Source: Paenibacillus piri (lineage in GTDB: Bacteria > Bacillota > Bacilli > Paenibacillales > NBRC-103111). From it: a stretch of DNA of 64,000 nt. Position numbers and translations under genes: made by a program. Below, piece after piece: positions 35,838 to 44,786 of this stretch. The stretch is taken from NCBI RefSeq assembly GCF_004354045.1, contig NZ_SMRT01000002.1, forward strand, positions 620,001-684,000. The letters run 5' to 3'. Below the pieces are notes generated by a model. The model saw nothing but the letters and a program-made list of their open reading frames with translations. It searched no databases and was not told the origin of the DNA. Numbering within the stretch: position 1 is the first letter of the stretch; every line of letters begins with the position of its first letter.

Positions 35838-35892
35838 AACGATCAAGGAAATCCAATTCGCGGTAGACGATAGAATGGATACTGAAGCAATG

Positions 35893-35927
35893 AAAGAGGA
35901 GCCCTCCCGATCGGGAAGGGCTCTTTT
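35893..35927 (+). terminator. rho-independent terminator after the MATE gene
   Basis: GAGCCCTCCCGA (35899-35910) pairs with TCGGGAAGGGCTC (35911-35923) with one bulge, followed by TTTT; an A-rich segment precedes it. Confidence 0.8.
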
Positions 35928-36106
35928 CATTGGACATCCTCCTCCGGCAGCTTGCTTCGACCTAAAAAGCAATAAACCGTATAAACCCGTTGCATTCCCG
36001 TTATCGATGTTTAAATTGCGTTATTTCGGGGGACTTTAAAATCGATTACGCTATACATACGGATCGAACAAACGATTCCATGCAATTATGAGGGGGTACT
36101 TCCAAT

Positions 36107-37435
36107 ATGAAAGTAAACAAAAAACGATGGCTGACTGCCGGGGTGGCAACCGTTCTCGTGACAACGATGCTGGCCGGATGCGGAACCGGAGGCAATACAG
36201 CCGCTCCCGAGCCTGGCAAAGCCGGGGCAGCCAAACCGTTTGAAGGCAAAAAATTGACCGTAGTGACCGCGAATCATCCATGGGGCGAAGCGATTAAACC
36301 GTTAATTCCCGAATTCGAAGCGCAAACCGGGATGAAGGTGGAACTGCAAAGCTTTTTCGAGGATCAGCTGACGCAAAAGCTGACGGTTCAATTCACCTCC
36401 AATTCGGCAACGCCGGATGTGTTCATGTACCGCCCGCTTCAGGAGGGCAAGCTGTTCTTCAAGAACGGCTGGCTGGCCCCGTTGGATGAATATACGACGA
36501 AGGACGCCAATTACGATTTTAACGACTTCTCCAAATCGGCTATCGGCTCCACGACCGTAGACGGCAAACTGTCCGGTATTCCGATCATTACGGAGCAGGA
36601 AATTTTATATTACCGCAAAGACCTGCTGCAGAAGGCTGGAATCGCCGTGCCGAAAACGTTGGACGAGCTGACGGCAGCCGCGAAGAAGCTTCACGATCCG
36701 AAGAACGAAATGTACGGCTTTGTAGCCCGCGGCCAGCGTTCGCCGTTGGTTACGCAAGTTTCCTCGTTCCTGTTCTCGGAAGGCGGGGACTTTACAACCG
36801 GCGATAAAGCGACAGTCAATACGCCGGAAGCGATTAAAGCGTTCACAACGTACAGCTCCCTGCTGAAAGATTATGCGCCTCCGGGAGTATTGAATATGTC
36901 CTGGCCGCAGGCGTTCGGTATTTTCGCCCAAGGGAAGGTCGCCTTCCTGACAGACGCGAACTCGCTGTACAAAAACGTAACCGATAAAGAAAAATCGACC
37001 GTTGCCGATAATGTCGGATTCGCTTTATTCCCGGCCGGCAAAGCGGGCTCCAAGCCATACAACATCACATCCTGGGGTCTCGGGATGAATTCGAAAACGG
37101 CCAATAAAGACGCTTCCTGGGAATTTATTAAATGGGCGACAAGCAAAGATGTCGTATTGAAAACCCAGAAGCTGGGCAATCCCGGCGCCCGCGCTTCGGT
37201 ATGGGATAGCGCCGACGGCACGTCAGGCTTCCCGGCAGAAATGGTTCAGGTCATTAAAGAATCCGCCAAAGGCGGCGTCGACCATGACCGTCCGGTTCTG
37301 ATCGGCGTCGGTGAGGCGCGCGATGCGGTAGGAGCCATCGTTCTGCAAGGAATGAGCGGCGGAGACATTAAAGCTGCCGCCGATAAAGCCAACCAAGAGC
37401 TGCAAGCCATCATCGACAAAGAAAAGGGCAAATAA
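36107..37435 (+). CDS. CUT1-type ABC transporter substrate-binding lipoprotein (second importer)
   Basis: A 442-residue extracellular binding protein. The lipobox LAGC follows a typical signal peptide, then a short Gly-rich linker. The mature part shows family-1 traits (KKLTVVTANHPWGEAIKP; GKLSGIPIITEQEILYYRKD). Ribosome binding site GAGGGGG precedes ATG 36107. It heads a five-gene operon with two permeases, a YesM-like kinase and a YesN-like regulator, the usual gene order for plant-polysaccharide oligomer uptake in Paenibacillus. Ligand unknown. Confidence 0.92.
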   Translation: MKVNKKRWLTAGVATVLVTTMLAGCGTGGNTAAPEPGKAGAAKPFEGKKLTVVTANHPWGEAIKPLIPEFEAQTGMKVELQSFFEDQLTQKLTVQFTSNSATPDVFMYRPLQEGKLFFKNGWLAPLDEYTTKDANYDFNDFSKSAIGSTTVDGKLSGIPIITEQEILYYRKDLLQKAGIAVPKTLDELTAAAKKLHDPKNEMYGFVARGQRSPLVTQVSSFLFSEGGDFTTGDKATVNTPEAIKAFTTYSSLLKDYAPPGVLNMSWPQAFGIFAQGKVAFLTDANSLYKNVTDKEKSTVADNVGFALFPAGKAGSKPYNITSWGLGMNSKTANKDASWEFIKWATSKDVVLKTQKLGNPGARASVWDSADGTSGFPAEMVQVIKESAKGGVDHDRPVLIGVGEARDAVGAIVLQGMSGGDIKAAADKANQELQAIIDKEKGK

Positions 37436-37446
37436 GCGGTGGAGAG

Positions 37447-37472
37447 AAGGGTCGGCGCTCAAGCCGGCCCTT
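37447..37472 (+). other. hairpin between binding-protein and permease genes
   Basis: AAGGGTCGGC (37447-37456) pairs over all ten positions with GCCGGCCCTT (37463-37472), one G-T pair, loop of six. It is followed by TCTTC, a weak terminator that could let part of the transcription through. Confidence 0.65.
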
Positions 37473-37500
37473 TCTTCAGTTCAGAAAGGTAGGATAACGA

Positions 37501-38379
37501 ATGAATCACAGCTGGTTTGACCGTAACATCAAATGGATATATACGATGCCGGCGCTTTTGTTTGTACTGATCATGATGGTATTTCCCATTCTGTATACAT
37601 TAAGAATCAGCTTCTACGAATGGAGCATGTCGGCTACAACGCCTCCGACCTGGGTAGGATGGAGCAATTACGCCGCATTGCTGAACGACAGTCGTTTTTG
37701 GCACTCGGTCTTTAACACCTTTTATTTTACGATCGTCGCGCTGGTGCTTGAGACGGTATTGGCGCTCGCGATCGCAATGCTGCTGTACCGGGAGTTCCGC
37801 GGCAAAAACATTGTAAAAACGATTTTCCTGCTGCCCATGGTGGCAACACCCGTTGCGATGGGGCTTGTCTGGATGCTCATTTACGAGCCGACGATCGGGG
37901 TAGCCAATACGATGCTGAAAAGCATGGGGCTCTCGCCGCTGCTTTGGCTGGCTTCGCAAAGTCAGGTTATTCCGTCGTTAATCATTGTCGATGTGTGGGA
38001 ATGGACGCCGATGATCGCATTGATCATTATGGCCGGTTTATCTACGCTGCCGAGCGATCCTTATGAAGCCGCCGATGTGGACGGAGCATCCACCTGGCAA
38101 AAATTCACGAACATTACGCTGCCGCTGCTGAGGCCTACCATCATCGTGGCTGTCATGCTCCGCTTAATCGACGTTTTGAAAACATTTGACATTATTTACG
38201 CGACGACGCAGGGGGGACCGAATCTGGCCTCGGAAACGTTAAACCTGTATGGCTATGTTCTCGGCTTTCAATATTTCAAATTGGGTATGGCGTCTTCGCT
38301 GCTCGTCATTTTCTTCGCCATCGTTATGGCGTTTACACTCGCGCTGATTTGGGTGCGCAAACGTTTGGAGGTGCAGTAA
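37501..38379 (+). CDS. sugar ABC transporter permease (MalF/UgpA type)
   Basis: 292 residues, six predicted membrane helices, the first at ~13-33. EAA loop EAADVDGASTWQKF followed by ITLPLLRP. AAAGGTAGGA precedes ATG 37501. The next permease starts four bases after its stop, with its own ribosome binding site (GGAGGTG) inside this gene's last codons. Confidence 0.93.
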   Translation: MNHSWFDRNIKWIYTMPALLFVLIMMVFPILYTLRISFYEWSMSATTPPTWVGWSNYAALLNDSRFWHSVFNTFYFTIVALVLETVLALAIAMLLYREFRGKNIVKTIFLLPMVATPVAMGLVWMLIYEPTIGVANTMLKSMGLSPLLWLASQSQVIPSLIIVDVWEWTPMIALIIMAGLSTLPSDPYEAADVDGASTWQKFTNITLPLLRPTIIVAVMLRLIDVLKTFDIIYATTQGGPNLASETLNLYGYVLGFQYFKLGMASSLLVIFFAIVMAFTLALIWVRKRLEVQ

Positions 38380-38383
38380 CGGT

Positions 38384-39199
38384 ATGAAAAAGAAGGGCGC
38401 CACACGGTGGATTTATCCTTTACTGACACTGGTCGTTATTTTGGTATTCGCTTTTCCGTTTATATGGATGCTGCTCGCTTCGTTCAAAACGCAGGCGCAG
38501 ATCATGTCCAAAGGACAATTTCTGTTCTTTACCCCGACAGCGAAAAACTATGTGAATGTGTTCAGTCAATACGAGTTCATGCGTTTTATCGTGAACAGCT
38601 TTATCGTCGCCGTCGGCTCTACGATCGGATCTCTGCTGCTTGGTTTGCCGGCGGCCTACGCAATCGCAAGATACCGCCTGCAAGGCTTGGGACTCGTTAT
38701 TTTGGTGGCCCGCATTGTGCCCGGGATCACGTTTCTTATTCCTTGGTTCATTTTGTTTTCCAATCTGCATCTCGTCGATACGTATTTGGCGTTAATTTTA
38801 AGCCACATGCTGGTCGGCCTGCCGTTTATCATTTGGATCATGATATCGTTTTTCGAGGCGCTTCCGACGGAAATTGAAGAAGCCGGTCTGATCGACGGAT
38901 GTACGCGTACGCAAGTATTTTTGCGCATCATTTTGCCGATTTCCGGAGCCGGGATCATCACATCTTCGCTGCTGTCGTTTATTTTTTCCTGGAACAATTT
39001 CATGTTCTCGATTATACTGGCAGGTGATAAAACAAAAACGCTGCCGATTGCCGTGTTTAATTTTATGTCGTATTCCGAGATCAATTGGGGCGCTCTGATG
39101 GCCGCGGCTTGTATTATTACATTGCCGGTGCTGATTATCGCTTTGCTCGCTCAGCGCTATATCGTAAGCGGGCTGGCAGCCGGAGCGGTGAAAGGGTAA
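38384..39199 (+). CDS. sugar ABC transporter permease (MalG/UgpE type)
   Basis: 271 residues with six predicted helices, EAA loop EAGLIDGCTRTQVF and the C-terminal signature VSGLAAGAVKG. It completes the membrane part of the second importer. The ATPase is not encoded here, so a shared one is likely. The kinase gene follows within 56 bp. Confidence 0.93.
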   Translation: MKKKGATRWIYPLLTLVVILVFAFPFIWMLLASFKTQAQIMSKGQFLFFTPTAKNYVNVFSQYEFMRFIVNSFIVAVGSTIGSLLLGLPAAYAIARYRLQGLGLVILVARIVPGITFLIPWFILFSNLHLVDTYLALILSHMLVGLPFIIWIMISFFEALPTEIEEAGLIDGCTRTQVFLRIILPISGAGIITSSLLSFIFSWNNFMFSIILAGDKTKTLPIAVFNFMSYSEINWGALMAAACIITLPVLIIALLAQRYIVSGLAAGAVKG

Positions 39200-39254
39200 C
39201 GGCATGCAAGGGCAAACTGTACGTTTACAGCATGAACGGGGCGGGGGGTTCAAC

Positions 39255-41000
39255 ATGACAGCCAAGAGAAATACGTTTCGCCGCATGGTGCTGATCATTT
39301 TTCTTCTCCTCATTCCCATTGCCTGTGTGTACATGTTTTCGCATCAAGTGAGCGTCAATGTGCTGAGGGATGAAATTCAGGTCAACCTGTTGAACCGTCA
39401 ACAATTTTTTATTTCCCAGGTGGATGCGGCCGTCGATCAACTGTCCATGTTTCCGGTGATCGTCGGCCACGATCCGTTTATTCGCGAATATGTCGACAAG
39501 AAGTTTAATCATGTAATGGAGAAGCTGCTGCTGCAGTCGAGAGTAATCGAAAAGCTCGGCTACCAGAGCGCATCCAGCGAGTGGACGAACGAACTGAACA
39601 TTTATTTGGCCGAAGAAAAGCAGGTGCTGTCTTCGACCATTTTTGCCACATATACTGACGCCTACATGAAGCAGCCGATTAAAGCGACCTGGACGTTCGA
39701 TAAAGGCAACGGCAAGCCGTTCAACGAATCGTTCATCCGGCAAATAACGGAGCCTGCATCGGCAGCCAGCCTGGATCAGGCCCGCGCAGTTTATGAGGTC
39801 AGATTTTCCGCTGAAAATCTTCGGTCGATGCTGGATCATTTCAAGTCGGGTGGCAAGGGCGACCCGTTTTTGTACATTCCCGGCATGCCGGGAATATTCA
39901 ATCACAGTGTCAACCCGGTGCTTGCCGGCTCGCTTATCGGCCAGCTGGACGAGCAGACGATCGAAACGGAGACAGGAAACCGTGTGCTTGAGCTGGGTAC
40001 GGATAAATATTTGGTTAATTATGTGAAATCACGCACGTTGGGCTGGTATTTGGTCGATTATGTGCCGCTTCAGCAGACGCTGCTGCCGATCACAAAAAGC
40101 CGCAACTTCTTTTATGTGTCGATCGGTTTGCTGCTCGTCGCCGGCATGGTTGCCGCCTATTTGCTGTACCGTCATGTGCAGAAACCGATCGCCAAGCTGA
40201 CGCAGGGCGTGCTCCAGCTCAAGCTCGGGGTTTATTCCGCACGGATCGATTACCAGCCGAACAATGAATTCGACTTCCTGATCCGCCGCTTCAACGATAT
40301 GGCCAGGGAGATTCAAGAGCTGATCGAAAAAGTATATGCGGAGCAGCTTCGTTCGCGGGAGGCGACATTAAAGCAGCTGCAGGCACAGATCAACCCTCAT
40401 TTCCTGTATAATTGCCTTTATTTCATAAGCAATATGGCGATGCTGGAGGACAAGCATGCGGTAGTCGCGATGGCTAACAATCTGGGCGATTACTACCGGT
40501 ATACGACGCGGGCCGAAAAGCAGCAGGTTACGGTACGCGAGGAGCTGCAGCTGGTCACCCATTATTTGACGATTCAAAATTTGCGGATGGAACGGGTATC
40601 GTTCGAGATCGATGTTCCGGAGGCGATGATGTCCTTGATCATTCCCAGACTGCTGCTCCAGCCGCTGGTCGAGAATGCGGTCATTCACGGGCTGGAACGG
40701 AAAACCGGCAAAGGATTGATTCGTATTTACGGCGAAACCGACGGCTCCGGGCATTGCATCACGATTGAAGACAACGGGGTTGGCGTCTCGAAGGAGCGCT
40801 TGGCCGAGCTGCAGCATGAGCTGGACATTCCTATGAGCGAGCAAATGGGCTACGGCATGTGGAACGTTCACCAGCGGCTCCGACACCGCTTCGGCACATC
40901 CGCCGGCCTGGAGCTGAGTGCAGCCGGTGATGGAACGGGCTTTAAATCGATTGTGAAATGGAGGGAGCCCGCCGATGTATCAATTACTGATCGTGGATGA
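39255..41000 (+). CDS. YesM-type sensor histidine kinase
   Basis: A 581-residue membrane sensor. First transmembrane helix ~10-30, a large extracellular sensing domain, second helix near residue 280-300, then a HAMP linker. The His_kinase domain is recognised by QINPHFLYNCLYFISNMAML with the phospho-acceptor His, and the ATPase N box by LLQPLVENAVIHGLE and DNGVGV. ATG 39255 is chosen for the GGGGGG box six bases upstream. It overlaps the regulator gene by 26 bases. It likely senses the sugar taken up by the linked importer. Confidence 0.95.
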   Translation: MTAKRNTFRRMVLIIFLLLIPIACVYMFSHQVSVNVLRDEIQVNLLNRQQFFISQVDAAVDQLSMFPVIVGHDPFIREYVDKKFNHVMEKLLLQSRVIEKLGYQSASSEWTNELNIYLAEEKQVLSSTIFATYTDAYMKQPIKATWTFDKGNGKPFNESFIRQITEPASAASLDQARAVYEVRFSAENLRSMLDHFKSGGKGDPFLYIPGMPGIFNHSVNPVLAGSLIGQLDEQTIETETGNRVLELGTDKYLVNYVKSRTLGWYLVDYVPLQQTLLPITKSRNFFYVSIGLLLVAGMVAAYLLYRHVQKPIAKLTQGVLQLKLGVYSARIDYQPNNEFDFLIRRFNDMAREIQELIEKVYAEQLRSREATLKQLQAQINPHFLYNCLYFISNMAMLEDKHAVVAMANNLGDYYRYTTRAEKQQVTVREELQLVTHYLTIQNLRMERVSFEIDVPEAMMSLIIPRLLLQPLVENAVIHGLERKTGKGLIRIYGETDGSGHCITIEDNGVGVSKERLAELQHELDIPMSEQMGYGMWNVHQRLRHRFGTSAGLELSAAGDGTGFKSIVKWREPADVSITDRG

Positions 41001-42678
41001 CGAGGTGCATGTCGTGGATCGTTTATCCGGTACGATGGATTGGACTTCCTTTGGCATTGAAGCGGTTCACAAAGCGTACTCGGCCGACGAGGCTCTGGCC
41101 ATATTAAGCACGACAACCATCGACATATTGATCACAGACATTCAAATGCCCGGCCTAACCGGTCTTGAGCTGATCGCTATCGTCCGGGAAAAATGGAAAA
41201 GGACCAAATGCATTCTGCTGTCCGGCTATGCGGATTTCAGCTATGCCCAGGAAGCGATTCAGCACGGCACCGTCGATTATTTGCTGAAGCCTGTGTCCGA
41301 GGAACAGGTTGAGGAAACCGTTCGTCGCGTGCTGGACCAAATTCGTGCCGAATGGGAGGAAATATTGTCCCAGCAGCGGCTTCAGCATACATTGAACGAG
41401 CACCTGCCGCTGTTGAAAGGAAATTTGCTGAAGGAGCTGCTGCAGGGAAGAAGGTACGGCGACGAAGGCTGGCGGTATAAAATGGAGGAGCTGAAGGTCC
41501 CTTCCTTTCATAACGAAGCCGTAGTTTTGGTGCTGGTGCGGATGGAAGAACAGTTTTTGCATTATGATGCGACCAGCTTGTCGCTGTTTGAATATGCGAT
41601 CGGCAATATCGCCGAGGAGCTGTTCGCCGCGCAGTACGAGCTGTGGCATTGCAAGGACGACCACGACTATTTAGTGTTTATGCTGAAGTGGAAAGATGCG
41701 GCGGAGAAGAGCTCAGCCCGGAAGGAGCCGCATGTCGGGACGGAGACGGCGGAGGGAATTATGCAAGGCGGCAAGGAGTGGGAAGAGCGGCAGCAGCACC
41801 TGGAGCGTACGGCCAGCGAGCTGCAGAAGGCGGTCAACACATTCCTGAAAGGCAAAGTATCCGTGCTGGTCAGCGCATGGGGCTGCTTTCCGGCGGAAGT
41901 ACCCGCTATTTACAATCAAGCCTTGTCGTTGTTTCGCAAGCGGATCGGCAGCGAGCACGATATTTTTATGACCTCTCAGGAAGAGCCGGCTCCGGCGTCA
42001 TACGGAACATTGCAGCGCCTGTACGAGCTGCCTTCGTTGGCGCAGCTGCTCGAAGCGGGTAGATGGAGCGAGGTCGAAGACAAGCTGCAATCGGTTTTTG
42101 CGGAGCTGAACGAAGACTGGGCGCAGTCGCAGGAGCATGTTCTGGAAGTGTTTTATGCGGTTTCATCGGCCTTCTCCTACATTTCCCACAAAAATGGACG
42201 CCAGTTGGCCGAACTGATCGGCGACGATTATTTGCGGCTGACGGAAGGCGTTCCGTTCCGCTCCGCAAGTTTGCTGCGGGATTGGAGCCTGCGGGTGCTA
42301 AGCCTGCTGAAGAGCGATATGGACCGCGAGGTCCAAGATTCGCGGGCTTCCGTCGTACGGCGGGTAAAGCAGTATGTAGAGCTTCATTTGAGCGGGGATG
42401 TCTCGCTTCAGGCGATAGCCGACCACGTTTATTTGCACCCGGTCTATTTGTCGAAAATATACAAGCTTGATACAAAGCAAACGATAACCGATTATGTGTT
42501 TCAGCTGCGGATGGAGAAAGCGGCCTATCTGCTGATTAACAGTCAGGATAAAATTTATGAAATTGCCGAAAAGCTCGGCTATCAGCGGGCGCATTCCTTC
42601 AACCATGTATTCAAAAAGCATTACGGGATGACGCCCCAGGAATACCGCGATCGTCGAACGACCGTGCCGAACGCATAA
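40975..42678 (+). CDS. YesN-type AraC-family response regulator
   Basis: A 567-residue regulator. Receiver domain at the N-terminus with VDDE (7-10), phospho-acceptor Asp55 in TDIQMPGLTG and Lys in LLKPVS. A long central domain of unknown function follows, and a C-terminal AraC DNA-binding domain with two helix-turn-helix units (DVSLQAIADHVYLHPVYLSK; IYEIAEKLGYQRAHSFNHVF). GGAGGGAG precedes ATG 40975. Together with the overlapping kinase it should activate the transporter operon. Confidence 0.95.
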   Translation: MYQLLIVDDEVHVVDRLSGTMDWTSFGIEAVHKAYSADEALAILSTTTIDILITDIQMPGLTGLELIAIVREKWKRTKCILLSGYADFSYAQEAIQHGTVDYLLKPVSEEQVEETVRRVLDQIRAEWEEILSQQRLQHTLNEHLPLLKGNLLKELLQGRRYGDEGWRYKMEELKVPSFHNEAVVLVLVRMEEQFLHYDATSLSLFEYAIGNIAEELFAAQYELWHCKDDHDYLVFMLKWKDAAEKSSARKEPHVGTETAEGIMQGGKEWEERQQHLERTASELQKAVNTFLKGKVSVLVSAWGCFPAEVPAIYNQALSLFRKRIGSEHDIFMTSQEEPAPASYGTLQRLYELPSLAQLLEAGRWSEVEDKLQSVFAELNEDWAQSQEHVLEVFYAVSSAFSYISHKNGRQLAELIGDDYLRLTEGVPFRSASLLRDWSLRVLSLLKSDMDREVQDSRASVVRRVKQYVELHLSGDVSLQAIADHVYLHPVYLSKIYKLDTKQTITDYVFQLRMEKAAYLLINSQDKIYEIAEKLGYQRAHSFNHVFKKHYGMTPQEYRDRRTTVPNA

Positions 42679-42798
42679 TGCATTACAGCCGGACAAACCG
42701 GGAATGTTTGTTCGCATTTTTCGCGATGCCGTGTTATGATAGAACCATACTTCATGGTTACCATCATCACAGGCTCGCGAAAGGAAGTACATACATTA

Positions 42799-43587
42799 AT
42801 GACAGGTAGAACCCATTTCATTGTCGGCACAGGCGTAACATTGTCCGTCCTGAGCATGGCGGGCCAGCAGGTTACGCTGCCGGCCGTCGCCGTTGCCGCC
42901 GTCAGCTCCTTGCTGCCGGATATTGACGAACCGAACAGTCTGCTGCTGCAGAAGACGATGCCGAAGACGGTTTTGAACAAAATCAAGCTCGGCCTGGTTG
43001 CCGCAGGGATCGGACTTATGCTGTTCAGCTATGTCCAATCGTTTTATGTCCCTTACAGCTATTTGGTCGGCGCTCTCATGATCGCGGCTTGTCTCATCCA
43101 TCAAAGACTGTTCCGTCAGCTGCTGATGGTTGTAATTGGCGGTGTTATGCTGTTTGCGGGCGGCACCGCCGGTCCTTGGCTGGCTACGATCGGCGCTCTG
43201 CTTATGGTTTGCGCGGTGCTGCCACATCGGGGATTAACGCATTCAGTCTACGGGGTATTCATCTGGGGAACGGTGCTGTATTTCGCCTCGCTGCGGCTTG
43301 GAGTCCCGCTTTGGACGGCGGGTGCTGCGGCGTACACCATACATCTGCTGTGCGATATGCTGACCAAGCACGGGATTCAGCCGCTTCCGCCGCTCAAATG
43401 GAAATGGCGCATCCCGCTCATGAGCACCGGGAAATTTAGCGGGTTTATCGTGGAAAGCCTATGTATTACGCTGACGTTTATTTTGCTGTGGAACGCATTT
43501 ATTGTGCCGATGGGCGACTCGGCCGTATCGATTTTTATTCATTTGAAGGATAAGGCCGGCGCGATGCTGGGACCGTCGTCTTTTTAA
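42799..43587 (+). CDS. YdjM/YfhP-like membrane-bound metal-dependent hydrolase
   Basis: A 262-residue membrane protein of the PF04307 type. The N-terminus MTGRTHFIVG carries a conserved His, LLPDIDEPNSLL the acidic metal-site residues and LPHRGLTHSVYG the His-rich motif. About six membrane helices are interspersed. ATG 42799 is preceded by AAAGGAAG 11 bases away. Homologues have been linked to the LexA regulon in Bacillus, but no LexA box is evident here. Directly downstream lies a pseudogene fragment. Enzymatic activity is unproven for the family. Confidence 0.8.
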   Translation: MTGRTHFIVGTGVTLSVLSMAGQQVTLPAVAVAAVSSLLPDIDEPNSLLLQKTMPKTVLNKIKLGLVAAGIGLMLFSYVQSFYVPYSYLVGALMIAACLIHQRLFRQLLMVVIGGVMLFAGGTAGPWLATIGALLMVCAVLPHRGLTHSVYGVFIWGTVLYFASLRLGVPLWTAGAAAYTIHLLCDMLTKHGIQPLPPLKWKWRIPLMSTGKFSGFIVESLCITLTFILLWNAFIVPMGDSAVSIFIHLKDKAGAMLGPSSF

Positions 43588-43588
43588 C

Positions 43589-43746
43589 CGCATCGGAGCT
43601 CCAAGCAGGCTCGGCGAGCTGAATATCTATGCTTTGCAGCTGGACACGATGGCCAAAGGAACGGTGCGGCTTGGCCCGGTCGTTTCGGTTCATTCAATCC
43701 GCTGCAGGAGAACGATGTCAGGCAAATTTTGGAGATGAGTCTGTGA
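43589..43746 (+). pseudogene. C-terminal remnant of an iron-containing alcohol dehydrogenase
   Basis: Starting one base after the preceding stop codon, one frame reads RIGAPSRLGELNI and LDTMAKGTVRLGP. After a frameshift near 43677-43690 a second frame gives GSFNPLQENDVRQILEMSL and a stop at 43744-43746. Together these resemble the C-terminal ~50 residues of NADH-dependent iron-containing (butanol-type, YugJ-like) alcohol dehydrogenases, which end with an R-L-x-E-x-x-I helix, a G-x-(F/L)-x-x-L linker and a D-V-x-x-I-L-x-x-(A/S)-L tail. The metal- and NAD-binding parts are missing. A decayed gene tail; call based on recognition of the ending. Confidence 0.65.
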
Positions 43747-43822
43747 AGTGTAGCGAGCCGGGTAGCTGCAGGACAGACGGGACATACTACTTCCGATGTT
43801 GAAACAGGAAGGAGGCCCCGCA

Positions 43823-43948
43823 GTGACCCAGCAGCAAGAGCAGAACTCAATCCGGAAGCTGAAGGAGAAGCAGGCGAAGGATGAGCAAAACCGGAAGCGC
43901 CAAGGGGATGGGCACCCGGACAAAAGCTTGCCGAACAACCGGCACTAG
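43823..43948 (+). CDS. small charged protein, 41 residues
   Basis: Not recognised. GTG 43823 is preceded by AGGAAGGAGG, seven bases away, an excellent ribosome binding site. The product is extremely hydrophilic and Lys/Gln/Glu-rich (RKLKEKQAKDEQNRKRQ), with a C-terminal Pro/Asn-containing tail. No membrane segment. A terminator hairpin lies at 44022. Short hydrophilic proteins of this kind are common in spores, but nothing here proves that. Confidence 0.5.
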   Translation: MTQQQEQNSIRKLKEKQAKDEQNRKRQGDGHPDKSLPNNRH

Positions 43949-44021
43949 CTCCGGCTTCGGACTTTACCGTAAGCCCATGCCAGCCAGTATACAGCCGGCA
44001 GTCTGACGATTGACGAACAAA

Positions 44022-44048
44022 AGCCCGGCTTTGATAATAAGCCGGGCT
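44022..44048 (+). terminator. hairpin terminator
   Basis: AGCCCGGCTT (44022-44031) pairs perfectly with AAGCCGGGCT (44039-44048). The T-rich segments at both ends are short, so it may work in either direction. Confidence 0.65.
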
Positions 44049-44205
44049 CTTGTTCATATTTCGGGAAATGGCGTTCATTTCCCGGGCAAGCGCACATCTC
44101 GCTAAAATCGTAACCGGTTCGACATATTACAGCCTGTACGGCATGAAGGCGGTGCCGATCGTGTCGAGCATGTCGAACGCTGCATGAGCAGCGGCTTCAT
44201 TCGAC

Positions 44206-44689
44206 CTAAGATCCGACTTCAACAAACATATTTTGAATTTTTTGCAGCCGCATATATTCATTCTTTTCCAAGCCAGGCCGAAAATAACTGTATAAATAAG
44301 CGGCCTCGTCAAACGATAATCCGGGGTGGCATACCACTTCTTGAATCGAAAACGGGTTATCGATAATAATTTGCCATTCGCCGCTTCTTTCCTGAACGGG
44401 AATCGTTTTCATGATTTGCGACTTGATGGCGGCTATATGTTCGAGCTCCTCCCATATATGCAGCCAGGACGGACTGAACGCGCCCGGGCCGCGCCCCCTT
44501 ATGAACCCATTCGAACACCTGTTGAACCTGTTCGTCTTTCATGTCTTTCAACAGCTGTTTATAGCTTTCCAGCAGCTGGTGAAAAGCCGAGTAGCCTCCA
44601 TGCTGAACGGTGGCTTGAAGTTGAGCCAGCTCCTGGTCGGATGCGGCTTGAATCAACTGCTCCAGTGCATTGTCATTCATTGCTTGCAT
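44206..44689 (-). pseudogene. frameshifted gene for a ~160-residue hypothetical protein
   Basis: Two minus-strand frames that overlap here look like halves of one protein. The first (from ATG 44689, GAGGGG just upstream) encodes MQAMNDNALEQLIQAASDQ and continues with protein-like sequence up to EWVHKGARPG. The second frame contains GAFSPSWLHIWEELEH, then IKSQIMKTIPVQERSGEWQ and a plausible C-terminus ending at 44206. The switch lies in the GC-rich run around 44478-44492 and corresponds to one extra base or two missing ones. Beyond this point the first frame reads as composition typical of a wrong frame. Either a true mutation or a sequence error. Family not recognised. Confidence 0.6.
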
Positions 44690-44786
44690 TCATCCCCTCG
44701 AACAAAGTAGAAAATGATAATTGCCATTAATTTAGCACAAATTTTAGCACAAATAATGGACGAAAAAAAGGATTTCGGCGATTGTT

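Noticed and set aside
43584..44078. A 164-codon minus-strand frame
   Set aside because: Low-complexity Ser/Ala/Pro product without ribosome binding site, antisense to the dehydrogenase remnant and the small charged protein.
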